Notes: generated by a model not told the origin, from the letters alone. 37,995 nucleotides of DNA from an uncultured Collinsella sp. (GCA_937989875.1 CALKBO010000052.1:1-37995), one strand, 5' to 3'. Shown: positions 17,355-25,047, counted from the first letter of the stretch. Numbers and translations are program-made.

Positions 17355-18808
17355 CGACTCAGACCCGCCCGCACGGCATCCGCCAGCGCGGACGCACACA
17401 GATCGAGGTCGGTATCATGCAAAAGCGTGCGAACGTCAAATAGCACCTGGTCGTGCTGCACACGCGTCACAACCGGCGTGTCGGGCTCCTGAACCATGGC
17501 ACGCTTCAGGCTATCGGCAGACAGGCGCCCATCGATAGGACGGACCGCAACGCAAAACGTCGGGAGCTCGACGGTTGGTAGCGATCCGCCGCCGGGGGCA
17601 GAGGCGCCCTCGACAACCTGCAGCTCCACCGTTCCCTCGCACTGAGTATCACAAAGCTTACGCAGCATGCGGTCGCTCAGACGCCTGGCTTGACGCTCGA
17701 GCGGGGCCGGGAAGCCGCCAAGCATATTGAGCACCGGAATCTCGCGATGCGCCGTCTCGGGACCGGCCACATACAGGCGCAGGGTGGCCTCGAGTGCGGC
17801 GAGCGTGAGTTTATCGGGGCGAAGCGCGCGCATGAGCGGATGGGAAGCACAAGCGGCAATCGCCTCGACGCTGCCGAGAATAATGCCCGCCTGCGAAGCG
17901 CCGAGCAGCTTGTCGCCCGAGCACGAAACCAGGTCCACGCCGGCGCGGAGCGATGCGGGCGTGGGCTCCTCCCCCGCATCCACGAGTACGCCATCGGCAA
18001 GCAAGGCGCCCGAGCCCTGGTCCTCGTACAGCAGAAGTCCGTGCTCGTGTGCCAGCGCAGAAAGCTCCGCCGCAGAAACCTCCTCGTGGAAACCCTCAAT
18101 GCGATAGTTGGAAGGATGCACTTTCAGGATCATCGCCGTGTTGGGCGTAATGGCGCTCCGATAATCGTCCAGATGCGTGCGGTTGGTAGAGCCCACCTCG
18201 ACGAGCTTGGCGCCCGAGGCCGCCATGATATCGGGGATACGGAAGCTGCCGCCCACCTCGACAAGTTCGCCGCGGCTCACGATGACCTCTTTGCCGTATG
18301 CATGTGTGGCAAGCACGAGCAGCACCGCCGCGGCGTTGTTGTTGACGATCAGGGCGTCCTCCGCGCCCGTGAGCGTGCGCAGCAGACGCGCGGCATGCTC
18401 CTTGCGGCCTCCGCGAGCGCAGGTCGCAACGTCATACTCGAGCGTGCTGTAGCTGCGGGCGACGTCGGTCACCGCCTGCACCGCGGCAGGAGCGAGCGGG
18501 GCGCGTCCCAGGTTGGTGTGAATCACAACACCTGTCGCGTTGACAGCGGGGCGCAGAGTCGGCAGCGACAGACGATGGGTCCGCCGTTCGATAGCCAAAG
18601 CGAGCTCGCGCTTGTTCCTTGCGAGGGCGCCGGAGCGAATCGCCGCGCGCTCGGCATCGAGCTCGGCGGCGACGGCCTCGCGCACCATTGTGTCGCCCGC
18701 ATCGCCGGCGGCCTTCATGACCGGCCACTCGGCCAGCAACTCATGTACCGCGGGGATGGAGCGCAGGCGTTCGCGCACCTCGGCAGGCATGGATTCGCAG
18801 TCGCTCAT
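17351..18808 (-). CDS. selA: L-seryl-tRNA(Sec) selenium transferase
   Basis: PLP enzyme that turns Ser-tRNA-Sec into Sec-tRNA-Sec using selenophosphate. The 485-residue protein has the N-terminal tRNA-binding region (SIPAVHELLAEWP), NATGVVIHTNLGRAPL, the selenophosphate/PLP region VEVGGSFRIPDIM, and the PLP lysine in SCSGDKLLGASQAG. The start MSDCESMPAE at 18808 has AAAGG six bases upstream; the frame runs 26 codons further without support. It precedes selB with a 4-base overlap. Upstream lies a family B palindrome (18884-18972). Confidence 0.96.
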   Translation of the reverse strand: MSDCESMPAEVRERLRSIPAVHELLAEWPVMKAAGDAGDTMVREAVAAELDAERAAIRSGALARNKRELALAIERRTHRLSLPTLRPAVNATGVVIHTNLGRAPLAPAAVQAVTDVARSYSTLEYDVATCARGGRKEHAARLLRTLTGAEDALIVNNNAAAVLLVLATHAYGKEVIVSRGELVEVGGSFRIPDIMAASGAKLVEVGSTNRTHLDDYRSAITPNTAMILKVHPSNYRIEGFHEEVSAAELSALAHEHGLLLYEDQGSGALLADGVLVDAGEEPTPASLRAGVDLVSCSGDKLLGASQAGIILGSVEAIAACASHPLMRALRPDKLTLAALEATLRLYVAGPETAHREIPVLNMLGGFPAPLERQARRLSDRMLRKLCDTQCEGTVELQVVEGASAPGGGSLPTVELPTFCVAVRPIDGRLSADSLKRAMVQEPDTPVVTRVQHDQVLFDVRTLLHDTDLDLCASALADAVRAGLSR

Positions 18809-18883
18809 GGGGAGCCTTTCGACATGTTCAATAAAAAGCAGGTCCCCCTTGGTCGTCGTCGGCCAAAAATGGCAACGAGCACA

Positions 18884-18972
18884 CAAAAAGGGACAGGTCC
18901 ATTATGGCAGCTCGTGGCAAGGCGGCGCAGCGCCTCGTCGAAAACCTGCCAAAATAAACCTGTCCCTTTTTG
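18884..18972. repeat. Palindromic repeat, family B, copy 2
   Basis: Arms 18884-18910 and 18946-18972 pair over 27 bases with three mismatches; the right arm carries AAAATAAACCTGTCCC, the same motif as at 5834-5914. The left arm has drifted (ACAGGTCCATTATGGCAG). It lies between selA and the formate/nitrite channel gene. Confidence 0.8.
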
Positions 18973-18993
18973 GTCGGTTATCGCCTGGGGCCT

Positions 18994-19830
18994 TTATGCT
19001 TCCTTCTTGGCATAGATGAACCAGTAGCCCAGTGCCACGATCACAGCACCGCCCACGATATTGCCCAGCGTGGCGACCGAAAGGTTGAACGCCAACCCGG
19101 CGGCATCGAGAGCATCGACGCCGGCGACATCGGCTCCATAACCGCAAGCATGCATCAAAATGCCCATGGGCAAAAAGTACATGTTGGCAACGCAGTGCTC
19201 AAAACCGCAGGCTACAAAGGCGGAGATGGGCAGCAGAATGCCCACGACTTTGTCGACCACGGTCTTACCGGCGGTACCGATACATACGGCCAGGCACACA
19301 AAGATGTTGCACAGGATGCCACGGAAGAAGATGGTGACGGCGTCGATCGTGACCTTACCGGCGGCGACACTCACCATGGTGTTGGCAACGGCCTCGCCGT
19401 TGAGCTTGTAAATGGCGGCCATGTAGACCAAAAAGACGGCGAACAGCGCGCCGACAAAATTACCAACCCACACGACAGCCCAGGCCTTGAGCATCTGAGC
19501 GAGCGTGATCTTTTTACTCTTAAGTGCGCAGATCATAAGCGAGTTGCCGGTAAAAAGCTCAGCGCCGCAAATGAGCACGAGCACCAGACCCAGGCAGAAG
19601 CACAGACCGCCCGCGAAGCGCTGAGCACCCCAACCGAGGGTCGCGTCGCTCAGAAAGACCGTGAAGAACAGGCCACCGAAGGCGATAAACGCGCCGGCGA
19701 ACATGGCCAGCAGAAAAGTCTGCGCAACCGGCAAGTTTGCCTTAGTCACGCCGGAGGCCTCGGTTTTGGCCTCGATCGCCGCGGGTGTCAGGCAATCGGG
19801 CGCGGGATACTCCGCCTTGTTTTCTGCCAT
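18994..19830 (-). CDS. Formate/nitrite transporter (FNT) family channel
   Basis: Pentameric inner-membrane channel for small monovalent acids such as formate, nitrite or hydrosulfide. At 278 residues it is the usual length, with six hydrophobic segments. It has LICGAELFTGNS (the P-S1/2 slit region), WVGNFVGALFAV, and GFEHCVANMYFLPMGI with the central His of the family. Start MAENKAEYPA at 19830; a weak AGAAG site lies nine bases upstream. Its position beside selAB suggests, but does not prove, a link with a formate dehydrogenase elsewhere in the genome. The substrate cannot be fixed from sequence. A 31-bp palindromic repeat lies 24 bases upstream of the start. Confidence 0.9.
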   Translation of the reverse strand: MAENKAEYPAPDCLTPAAIEAKTEASGVTKANLPVAQTFLLAMFAGAFIAFGGLFFTVFLSDATLGWGAQRFAGGLCFCLGLVLVLICGAELFTGNSLMICALKSKKITLAQMLKAWAVVWVGNFVGALFAVFLVYMAAIYKLNGEAVANTMVSVAAGKVTIDAVTIFFRGILCNIFVCLAVCIGTAGKTVVDKVVGILLPISAFVACGFEHCVANMYFLPMGILMHACGYGADVAGVDALDAAGLAFNLSVATLGNIVGGAVIVALGYWFIYAKKEA

Positions 19831-19854
19831 GTCAATCACTTCTTTCTTGAAATT

Positions 19855-19885
19855 TGGGACAAACACTCCTGGTTATTTTTTCCCA
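19855..19885. repeat. 31-bp palindromic repeat, family C, copy 1
   Basis: TGGGACAAA (19855-19863) faces TTTTTCCCA (19877-19885) with one mismatch; the centre contains CCTGGTTATTT. The same 31-base layout, with GGGTTATTTGTCCCA, occurs at 37314-37344. Both copies lie just upstream of minus-strand genes. Confidence 0.75.
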
Positions 19886-19910
19886 CACTTTTTCTCAGCT
19901 TCGCACCCTG

Positions 19911-19929
19911 GCGGGTTCGATTCCCGTCG
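19911..19929 (+). pseudogene. tRNA T-arm fragment
   Basis: GCGGGTTCGATTCCCGTCG is identical over 19 bases to the T arm and start of the acceptor strand of tRNA-Gly at 20002-20020, but on the opposite strand. No acceptor, D or anticodon arm surrounds it, so it is not a functional tRNA. It may be a scar of a rearrangement or of a lost integrative element. Confidence 0.45.
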
Positions 19930-19950
19930 ATCGACGCGCTTACGAAAACA

Positions 19951-19977
19951 GCTCTGATCCAAAATAGAAATCAGAGC
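19951..19977 (-). terminator. Terminator of the tRNA-Pro/tRNA-Gly unit
   Basis: GCTCTGAT/ATCAGAGC (19951-19958 and 19970-19977) forms an 8-bp stem; on the minus strand it is followed by TGTTTTCG. It stands 15 bases past the tRNA-Gly CCA end. Confidence 0.7.
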
Positions 19978-19992
19978 CGTTCATCTATCTTA

Positions 19993-20066
19993 TGGAGCGG
20001 GCGACGGGAATCGAACCCGCGTCATCAGCTTGGAAGGCTGGGGTTCTACCATTGAACTACGCCCGC
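19993..20066 (-). tRNA. tRNA-Gly(UCC)
   Basis: Acceptor GCGGGCG/CGCCCGC, anticodon stem CCAGC with loop CTTCCAA giving UCC, T arm GCGGGTTCGATTCCCGT, discriminator U and encoded CCA (19993-19995). It decodes GGA and GGG. It is six bases after tRNA-Pro and shares its transcript. Confidence 0.97.
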
Positions 20067-20072
20067 AAGATA

Positions 20073-20149
20073 TGGTCGGGACGACAGGATTTGAACCTGC
20101 GACATCCTGCTCCCAAAGCAGGCGCGCTACCAAACTGCGCCACGTCCCG
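20073..20149 (-). tRNA. tRNA-Pro(UGG)
   Basis: Acceptor CGGGACG/CGTCCCG, anticodon stem CCTGC/GCAGG with loop TTTGGGA giving UGG, T-loop TTCAAAT, discriminator A and encoded CCA (20073-20075). It decodes CCA, CCG and probably all proline codons. Confidence 0.97.
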
Positions 20150-20200
20150 AAGGTGTTGAGCAGCTAAGGTCTAAACCTTGCGTGTCCCAAAGCGAAGGAA

Positions 20201-20229
20201 ATTATAGGGGAGACTTCCCGCCTGTGCAA
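20201..20229 (-). promoter_or_regulatory. Sigma-70 type promoter of the tRNA-Pro/tRNA-Gly unit
   Basis: On the minus strand TTGCAC (20229-20224), a 17-base spacer and a perfect TATAAT (20206-20201) lie 52 bases before tRNA-Pro. It starts right after the brnQ stop, so the tRNAs are transcribed independently. Confidence 0.8.
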
Positions 20230-20240
20230 GCGTAGAAACC

Positions 20241-21599
20241 CTAGCTCCTCGAATGTGCGACAAACCGGCTGTGGAGCAGACCGATCACAAACGCCACCAC
20301 GGCAACCGGCGCCCAGGCGGCACCGATGTCTGCCAGGGGCAGCGCATCAAACGGCAACCACGCGCCGGCAAAGAACGCATCGCGAATCGAGGTAATCACG
20401 CTCTGTACGGCGACCACGCCGCCGACCCACACCCACACCTGCGGATGGGCGTCGCAAAAGCCGTGCACCAGGCCCATAAGCACCAGCACAATGGCAACGG
20501 GATACAAGGCGTTGAGCATGGGCACCGAGAACATAAGGATCACGTCGAGGCCCACGTTGGAGAGCACGCACGAAAACGCCGCGAACACAAGCGCGAGGAT
20601 CGCAAAGGGACGGCGCATAGCCTCCTCGGAGGCCTCCGCTCCCCCTTCGACCACATACGTCTCGCAGAAGTAACGCGAGCAGCAGCTAATGAGGCCGATG
20701 CACACGTTCATGCAGGCGAGGAAGAAAATCGCAAACACCACAACCGTGCCGACAAGGCCAAAGTGCATGGACGCCGAACGGGCGAGGATGGCCGCGCCGT
20801 TGGTGGCGTCGGGCATCACGGTGCCGAGCTGCATACCGGCAAGGGCCAGGCCGCAGTAGATGATGGCCATAAGCACGCCGGCGATCACACCGGAACGCGA
20901 GATTTCAAAGGCCACGCGCTTGTCGTCGGTCACACCCAGCTCGTGGATGGTCTCGGCGATGATGATGCCAAAGGCGAGCGACGCGAGCAGGTCCATCGTC
21001 TGATAGCCGGTCAAGAAGCCCTGGATTGCAGCGCCTGCATCATAGGGAGCCTGCGGCACAGCAGCCGGTCCCAACGGCGAGATCACAGCGGCGCCGACAA
21101 CGAGCACGATCAGCGCGATGAGCGCGGGGCCCGTAATGCGACCGAGCACGCGCGTGATGACGCCGGGGCGCAGCGTGAGCGCAAACGCGACCACGAAGAA
21201 GACGACAGCGAAGACCAAGCGTGCGGTGCCAAGTGAGATGCCCTCGGGCAGCAACGGCACCAGCATCTCGAACGCCGTGGAACTCGTACGCGGAATAGCC
21301 AGGCACGGGCCGATGGCCAGATACACTGCCGCGACAAAGAACTCGCCGAACTTGGGGTGCACGCGGCTGGCAAGCTCACGCGCCGTACCGGCAAGCGCCA
21401 CGGCGATAAAGCCCATGACGGGCAGGCCGATGGCGGCGACAAGGAAGCCAATCATGGCAAGCGGAGTGGCGGTGCCGGCCTGGAGTGCCAGCAGCGGCGG
21501 AATGATAAGGTTGCCGGCGCCAAAGAGCATCGAGAATAGGGCGATGCCGACGGTAACGACATGGTCGGAGCGCAGACCGCGCGGTGCGGATGAGGCCAT
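20241..21599 (-). CDS. brnQ: Branched-chain amino acid transporter, LIVCS family
   Basis: Inner-membrane cation-coupled importer of leucine, isoleucine and valine. The 452-residue protein has about 12 hydrophobic segments and the family N-terminal signature LFSMLFGAGNLIIPP, then AIGLPVMGFIAVAL and GPCLAIPRTSSTAFEM. The start ATG at 21599 follows AAAGGTGG. A terminator-like hairpin with a T-run separates it from the upstream desulfurase-like gene, so it is probably transcribed on its own or by read-through. It is not obviously linked to the selenium genes. Confidence 0.93.
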   Translation of the reverse strand: MASSAPRGLRSDHVVTVGIALFSMLFGAGNLIIPPLLALQAGTATPLAMIGFLVAAIGLPVMGFIAVALAGTARELASRVHPKFGEFFVAAVYLAIGPCLAIPRTSSTAFEMLVPLLPEGISLGTARLVFAVVFFVVAFALTLRPGVITRVLGRITGPALIALIVLVVGAAVISPLGPAAVPQAPYDAGAAIQGFLTGYQTMDLLASLAFGIIIAETIHELGVTDDKRVAFEISRSGVIAGVLMAIIYCGLALAGMQLGTVMPDATNGAAILARSASMHFGLVGTVVVFAIFFLACMNVCIGLISCCSRYFCETYVVEGGAEASEEAMRRPFAILALVFAAFSCVLSNVGLDVILMFSVPMLNALYPVAIVLVLMGLVHGFCDAHPQVWVWVGGVVAVQSVITSIRDAFFAGAWLPFDALPLADIGAAWAPVAVVAFVIGLLHSRFVAHSRS

Positions 21600-21621
21600 G
21601 AGACCACCTTTCGGGTCGAAA

Positions 21622-21652
21622 CAAAAACGGGACGGGCAAAATACCCGCCCCG
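21622..21652 (-). terminator. Terminator after the selenium gene run
   Basis: CGGGGCGGG/CCCGTCCCG (stem bases 21644-21652 and 21628-21636) is followed by TTTTTGT on the minus strand, between the desulfurase-like gene and brnQ. Confidence 0.85.
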
Positions 21653-21666
21653 CAAGTATAAACGTT

Positions 21667-22806
21667 CTAGCAGGCTAAATCGCGCAGCGCCTCGATCGCC
21701 GTGTCGACTTCCTCGGACGTATTGAAATAGCCAAACGAGAATCGGGCCACACCCTGGCGCTCCGTTCCCAGCGCGCGGTGCATGAGCGGAGCGCAGTGGG
21801 CGCCAGGACGGGTCGCAATCCCCCACCCCTGCATGAGCGCGTCCGAGATTTCGGCGGAATCGATATCGCCCACGTTGAGCGACACGATTGCCGAGCGCAT
21901 CGGCTGGTCAAAAGCGCCATAAAGCTTGATCCCCGGGATCTCGCGCACGCCAGCGAGAAAGCGATCGGCCAGAGAGCGTTCGTGAGCCGCGATCGCCCCA
22001 ACCCCGCCTTGGGCCTCGATAAAGTCAAGCCCGGCGAAAAGGCCGGCAACACCGTGACCGTTGAGCGTGCCTGCCTCCAAGCGCGTGGGCCACTCGAGTG
22101 GCTGCAGCGGGTCAAAGCTGTGCACGCCCGTGCCGCCCATGGCCCACGGCGCCACGTCAACGCCCTCTGTCACGGCCAGGCCGCCCGTGCCCTGGGGCCC
22201 CATGAGCCCCTTATGGCCGGTAAAACACACGATGTCGAGGTCCATGGCATCCATGTCAATCTGCGCCGTGCCGGCTGACTGCGACGCGTCGACAATCACC
22301 AACGCACCCACCGCATGGGCCATCGCCGCCACACGCGCAACGTCGACGGCATTGCCGGTCACGTTAGAGGCATGCGTCACCACGACGGCGCGCGTACCCG
22401 GTGTGACCAGACGTTCAAACTCGTCATAGTCGAGCATGCCGCTCGCATCGCAACCGGCATGGTCAACGATCACGCCATGCTCGGCCGCCAAGCGATTGAG
22501 CGGACGCAGCACCGAGTTGTGCTCGAGCACCGTCGTGACCACGCGGTCGCCGGGGCGCACCACGCCGTTGATGGCGGTGTTGAGCGCCGCCGTGGAATTG
22601 GGCGTAAAGCACACATGGTCGGCGCGCGGGCAGCCCAGCAGGCGCGCAAGCTTGGCGCGGCAGCCGTGAATGGTACGCGCCGCATCAAGCGCACCCGACG
22701 TGGCACCGCGCCCGGCATTGCCGAGCAAGCACATCGCCTGTGTCACGGCCTCGACCACCGCCTGCGGCTTGTGCATGGTCGTCGCCGCGTTATCCAGATA
22801 GATCAT
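21667..22806 (-). CDS. Cysteine desulfurase-like PLP enzyme (class V aminotransferase fold, selenium-associated)
   Basis: Fold-type I PLP protein of the NifS/CsdB group, 379 residues. The N-terminal MIYLDNAATTMHKP is typical. The PLP lysine lies in CFTGHKGLMGPQGTGG and the persulfide cysteine in RPGAHCAPL near the C-terminus, so both catalytic residues are present. Family knowledge: enzymes of this kind release sulfur or selenium from (seleno)cysteine, and this subgroup often sits beside selD and yedF. Its ATG (22806) overlaps the DUF3343 stop as ATGA. I infer a selenium donor role for SelD or for the molybdenum hydroxylase cofactor. A plain Fe-S role is less likely, as no isc or suf genes are nearby. 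Confidence 0.88.
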   Translation of the reverse strand: MIYLDNAATTMHKPQAVVEAVTQAMCLLGNAGRGATSGALDAARTIHGCRAKLARLLGCPRADHVCFTPNSTAALNTAINGVVRPGDRVVTTVLEHNSVLRPLNRLAAEHGVIVDHAGCDASGMLDYDEFERLVTPGTRAVVVTHASNVTGNAVDVARVAAMAHAVGALVIVDASQSAGTAQIDMDAMDLDIVCFTGHKGLMGPQGTGGLAVTEGVDVAPWAMGGTGVHSFDPLQPLEWPTRLEAGTLNGHGVAGLFAGLDFIEAQGGVGAIAAHERSLADRFLAGVREIPGIKLYGAFDQPMRSAIVSLNVGDIDSAEISDALMQGWGIATRPGAHCAPLMHRALGTERQGVARFSFGYFNTSEEVDTAIEALRDLAC

Positions 22807-23054
22807 CGCACGACCTCCCACATGTCAATCACCGTAAAGCCCTCGGTGGGGACACCCGCCGTGGCAAGCTCGCCGCGCAGCAGTTCCTCATCCGCAGGCA
22901 GGGCCTTCCAAGCCAGGCCGCAGCCGGCCGCGACCTCCCCGGGCACGGGAATCGTGCGCCCGGGAAGGCCGCGCTCGATGCACAGGGCTTCGCACCCCAT
23001 GGCTGCCGCCGTGGTGGGAAACGTGATGACAAGCGCCGGGCGCTTCTCTCTCAT
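22803..23054 (-). CDS. DUF3343 family protein
   Basis: Small protein of 83 residues, start MREKRPALVITFPT at 23054 with GGAG eight bases upstream. It has a beta-alpha layout with GCEALCIERG and the family's GCGLAW motif (a conserved Cys in the second half). The family has no firm biochemical role; it is known as a neighbour of selD, yedF and PLP desulfurases. Here it sits 19 bases after yedF and is coupled to the desulfurase-like gene by an ATGA overlap. The conserved cysteines and position suggest a carrier or adaptor for persulfide or perselenide; this is inference. Confidence 0.8.
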   Translation of the reverse strand: MREKRPALVITFPTTAAAMGCEALCIERGLPGRTIPVPGEVAAGCGLAWKALPADEELLRGELATAGVPTEGFTVIDMWEVVR

Positions 23055-23073
23055 GGCCACTCCAACCAATGCA

Positions 23074-23700
23074 CTACGGGCGCACGACGCGTACGGCCTG
23101 CTCCATCTTCTCCACAATCACGTACATGTTGGTGACCTCACCCACCGCGAGCTGGTCCTTAATGCCAAAGTGATCGAGGCAGGTACCGCAGGTGAGGATC
23201 TCGACACCCTGCTCGGCCAGACCCTTCAGGTCGTCGAGCACCGGAGAGCCCTCGACGGTGAGCTTGGCGCCACCGTTGTAGAACAGCATGGTCGCGGGCA
23301 GCTCCTCCTGCTGCGTCACGGCAAAGATAAACGCCTTCATAAGCTTGTGGCCCAGCTCGTCGTCGCCACGTCCCATGCAGTCGGTATAGACGGAAATGAC
23401 GAGTTTGCCCTTGCCGGCGCCGGCGTCGCAGAAAGCGGCACCGTCCTGCTCGGGGTCCGCAACGGCCACGGCACCGGCGGTCGCGACGGTCACATGCCAC
23501 TGGGCATCCGAGATCTTCTCGACCAAAGCCGTGCAGCCCTTCTCCTGCGCCATCTTGGAGATGTTCTTCACAGCCGTCTCGTTATCGACCGAGGTCACCA
23601 CAGCACCCTCGCCATTGAGCTGTTTGAGCGCCTTGAGGGTCTTGACGACGGGAAGCGGGCAGGCATCGCCCATGGCATTGACTTCAATCTTGGTAGACAT
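23074..23700 (-). CDS. yedF: Selenium metabolism protein YedF (TusA-like plus DsrE-like)
   Basis: Two-domain protein of 208 residues. Residues 1-75 are TusA-like with the carrier cysteine in GDACPLPVVKT. The remainder is DsrE-like (KLVISVYTDCMGRGDDELG; later EILTCGTCLDHFG). Proteins of this shape are sulfurtransferase-like and are found beside selD in selenium users; a role in delivering selenium is expected from family knowledge but not shown here. Start ATG 23700 has AAAGGA eight bases upstream. It lies 58 bases after selD and leads to the DUF3343 gene. Confidence 0.92.
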   Translation of the reverse strand: MSTKIEVNAMGDACPLPVVKTLKALKQLNGEGAVVTSVDNETAVKNISKMAQEKGCTALVEKISDAQWHVTVATAGAVAVADPEQDGAAFCDAGAGKGKLVISVYTDCMGRGDDELGHKLMKAFIFAVTQQEELPATMLFYNGGAKLTVEGSPVLDDLKGLAEQGVEILTCGTCLDHFGIKDQLAVGEVTNMYVIVEKMEQAVRVVRP

Positions 23701-23758
23701 AGCAAAATCCTTTCGAAAGAACCGTTCTAGAACGGCAAACAGTTACATAAACGTGCAG

Positions 23759-24808
23759 CTAGCGAACAACGCGAACAGCGGGACCACCCGGCTCCGCCTC
23801 GCACACGCGACCGACGACGGCGGCAATCCGCCCCTCGGCATGCAGGCGGCGCGCAAGCTCTTCGACATCGGCGGCAGGCGCCGCGATAAGCAGGCCGCCC
23901 GAGGTCTGCGGATCGTAGAGCGCATCCAGCATGCCCGGCTCCAAATCATCGTCGGCCGCCACGCGCGGACCAAAAAAGTCTTGGTTGCGGTAGGTACCCG
24001 CGGGGATAATGCCCAGGCGCGCCATATCAAGCACCTGGTCAAAGAGCGGCACCGCCCCCGACGCGAGTTCAATCTGCACGCTCGAACCTTCGGCCATCTC
24101 GCACGCGTGTCCGATCAGGCCAAAGCCCGTGACGTCGGTGCAGCCGTGAAGCTCAAGTCCCTCGGCCAGGCGAATCGGCGCGTCGTTGAGCGTGCGCATC
24201 GAGTCAAACATCGGGCTCGCCTCGTCCTGCTCAATGAGCTCGCCCTTAATGGCCGTGGTGATGATGCCCGAGCCGACTGGCTTGGTCAGCAGCAGGGCGT
24301 CGCCCACGCGCGCGCCGCTGTTGGCGAGTATGCGATCGAGCGGCACAAAGCCACTCACGGACAGGCCGTACTTGGGCTCGTCGTCGTTGATGGTGTGACC
24401 GCCCGCAATGGCGCAGCCGGCCTCGACGCATTTGTCGGCGCCGCCCGCTAGAATCTGCCCGGCAACCTCAACGCCCAAGCAATTGGGGATGCACAGCAGG
24501 TTCATGGCATGACTGGGCGTGCCACCCATGGCGTAGATATCCGACAACGAGTTGGCTGCCGCGATCTGACCAAACAGGAACGGGTCATCGACCATCGGAG
24601 GAAAGAAGTCGATGGACTGCACGAGTCCCAGGTTCTCCCCTACGCGGAAGACGCTCGCATCATCGGAGGTATCGAACCCCACGAGCAGGTTGTCGTTATG
24701 CACATTGGGTAAGTCGCCCAGGACCTGGGCGAGGGCTCCGGGAGCCAACTTAGCGGCTCAACCGCTCGCGGCGGTCATAGACGTGAGCTTAATCTGATCG
24801 CCTGTCAT
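23759..24808 (-). CDS. selD: Selenide, water dikinase SelD, itself a selenoprotein (Sec17)
   Basis: Makes selenophosphate from selenide and ATP, feeding SelA and probably the molybdenum hydroxylase. The gene starts at ATG 24808, after GAGGGGAGG. Codon 17 is TGA (24760-24758), giving IKLTSMTAASG-U-AAKLAPG, which aligns with the Cys17/Lys20 active site of E. coli SelD. The frame then continues unbroken for 332 more codons with VHNDNLLVGFDTSDDA, the Mg/ATP loop GGTPSHAMN, and GGHTINDDEP. Total length is 349 residues. The alternative start, TTG at 24748, would delete the catalytic residues. A SECIS-like hairpin follows the TGA. It lies downstream of modC and an activase remnant, and upstream of yedF. 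Confidence 0.93.
24714..24732 (-). promoter_or_regulatory. Putative bacterial SECIS hairpin in selD
   Basis: On the minus strand TCGCCCA-GGTCC-TGGGCGA forms a 7-bp stem whose 5-base loop begins with GGTC. The loop starts 32 bases after the TGA, within the distance accepted for bacterial SECIS elements, and GGTC matches the SelB-contacting loop of E. coli fdhF. A second, nearer hairpin (GGCTC-CCG-GAGCC, 24746-24734) has a tight loop without GT and fits less well. Confidence 0.7.
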
Positions 24809-24827
24809 CGATACCTCCCCTCATCAG

Positions 24828-25025
24828 TCAATCACTTCCTCTCAGTATACGCATGGCGGTGCCGAGAAAGGCCGGCGTATGGCGCAACCCCCACATGAGC
24901 GCCTGGACTCGAATGGCCGCATCGACCGACGAGCAGCCCGCCGGCATGACGCAGGTCCACGCAATGGTGCCATCCGTTTTCACCACCGCGGCCTTCGCCG
25001 CCGTCGAGCCTATGTCGATACCAAG
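24828..25025 (-). pseudogene. Remnant of an acyl-CoA dehydratase activase (HgdC/YjiL-like)
   Basis: The frame from 25025 to the TGA at 24828 reads LGIDIGSTAAKAAVVKTDG, the phosphate-1 loop of the ASKHA activase family, and continues about 45 residues with MPAGCSSVDAAIRVQ before decaying. No start codon exists in this frame: a TGA precedes the first Leu codon, while an ATG at 25038 is out of phase by one base. An intact activase is roughly 250-300 residues, so about three quarters are gone. It lies 22 bases after the modC stop and 19 before selD. I read it as a relic of an activase once encoded in this cluster. Confidence 0.65.
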
Positions 25026-25047
25026 TCAACCACGGCATTACCCGGCG

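Noticed and set aside
24734..24746. Nearer hairpin GGCTC-CCG-GAGCC as the SECIS of selD
   Set aside because: Its loop is only three bases and lacks GT, while the next hairpin has a GGTC loop at an accepted distance.
25023..25030. TGA before the activase remnant read as a second selenocysteine codon
   Set aside because: A TAA lies five codons upstream in the same frame with no start codon between, and activases have no conserved Cys there, so this is gene decay rather than recoding.
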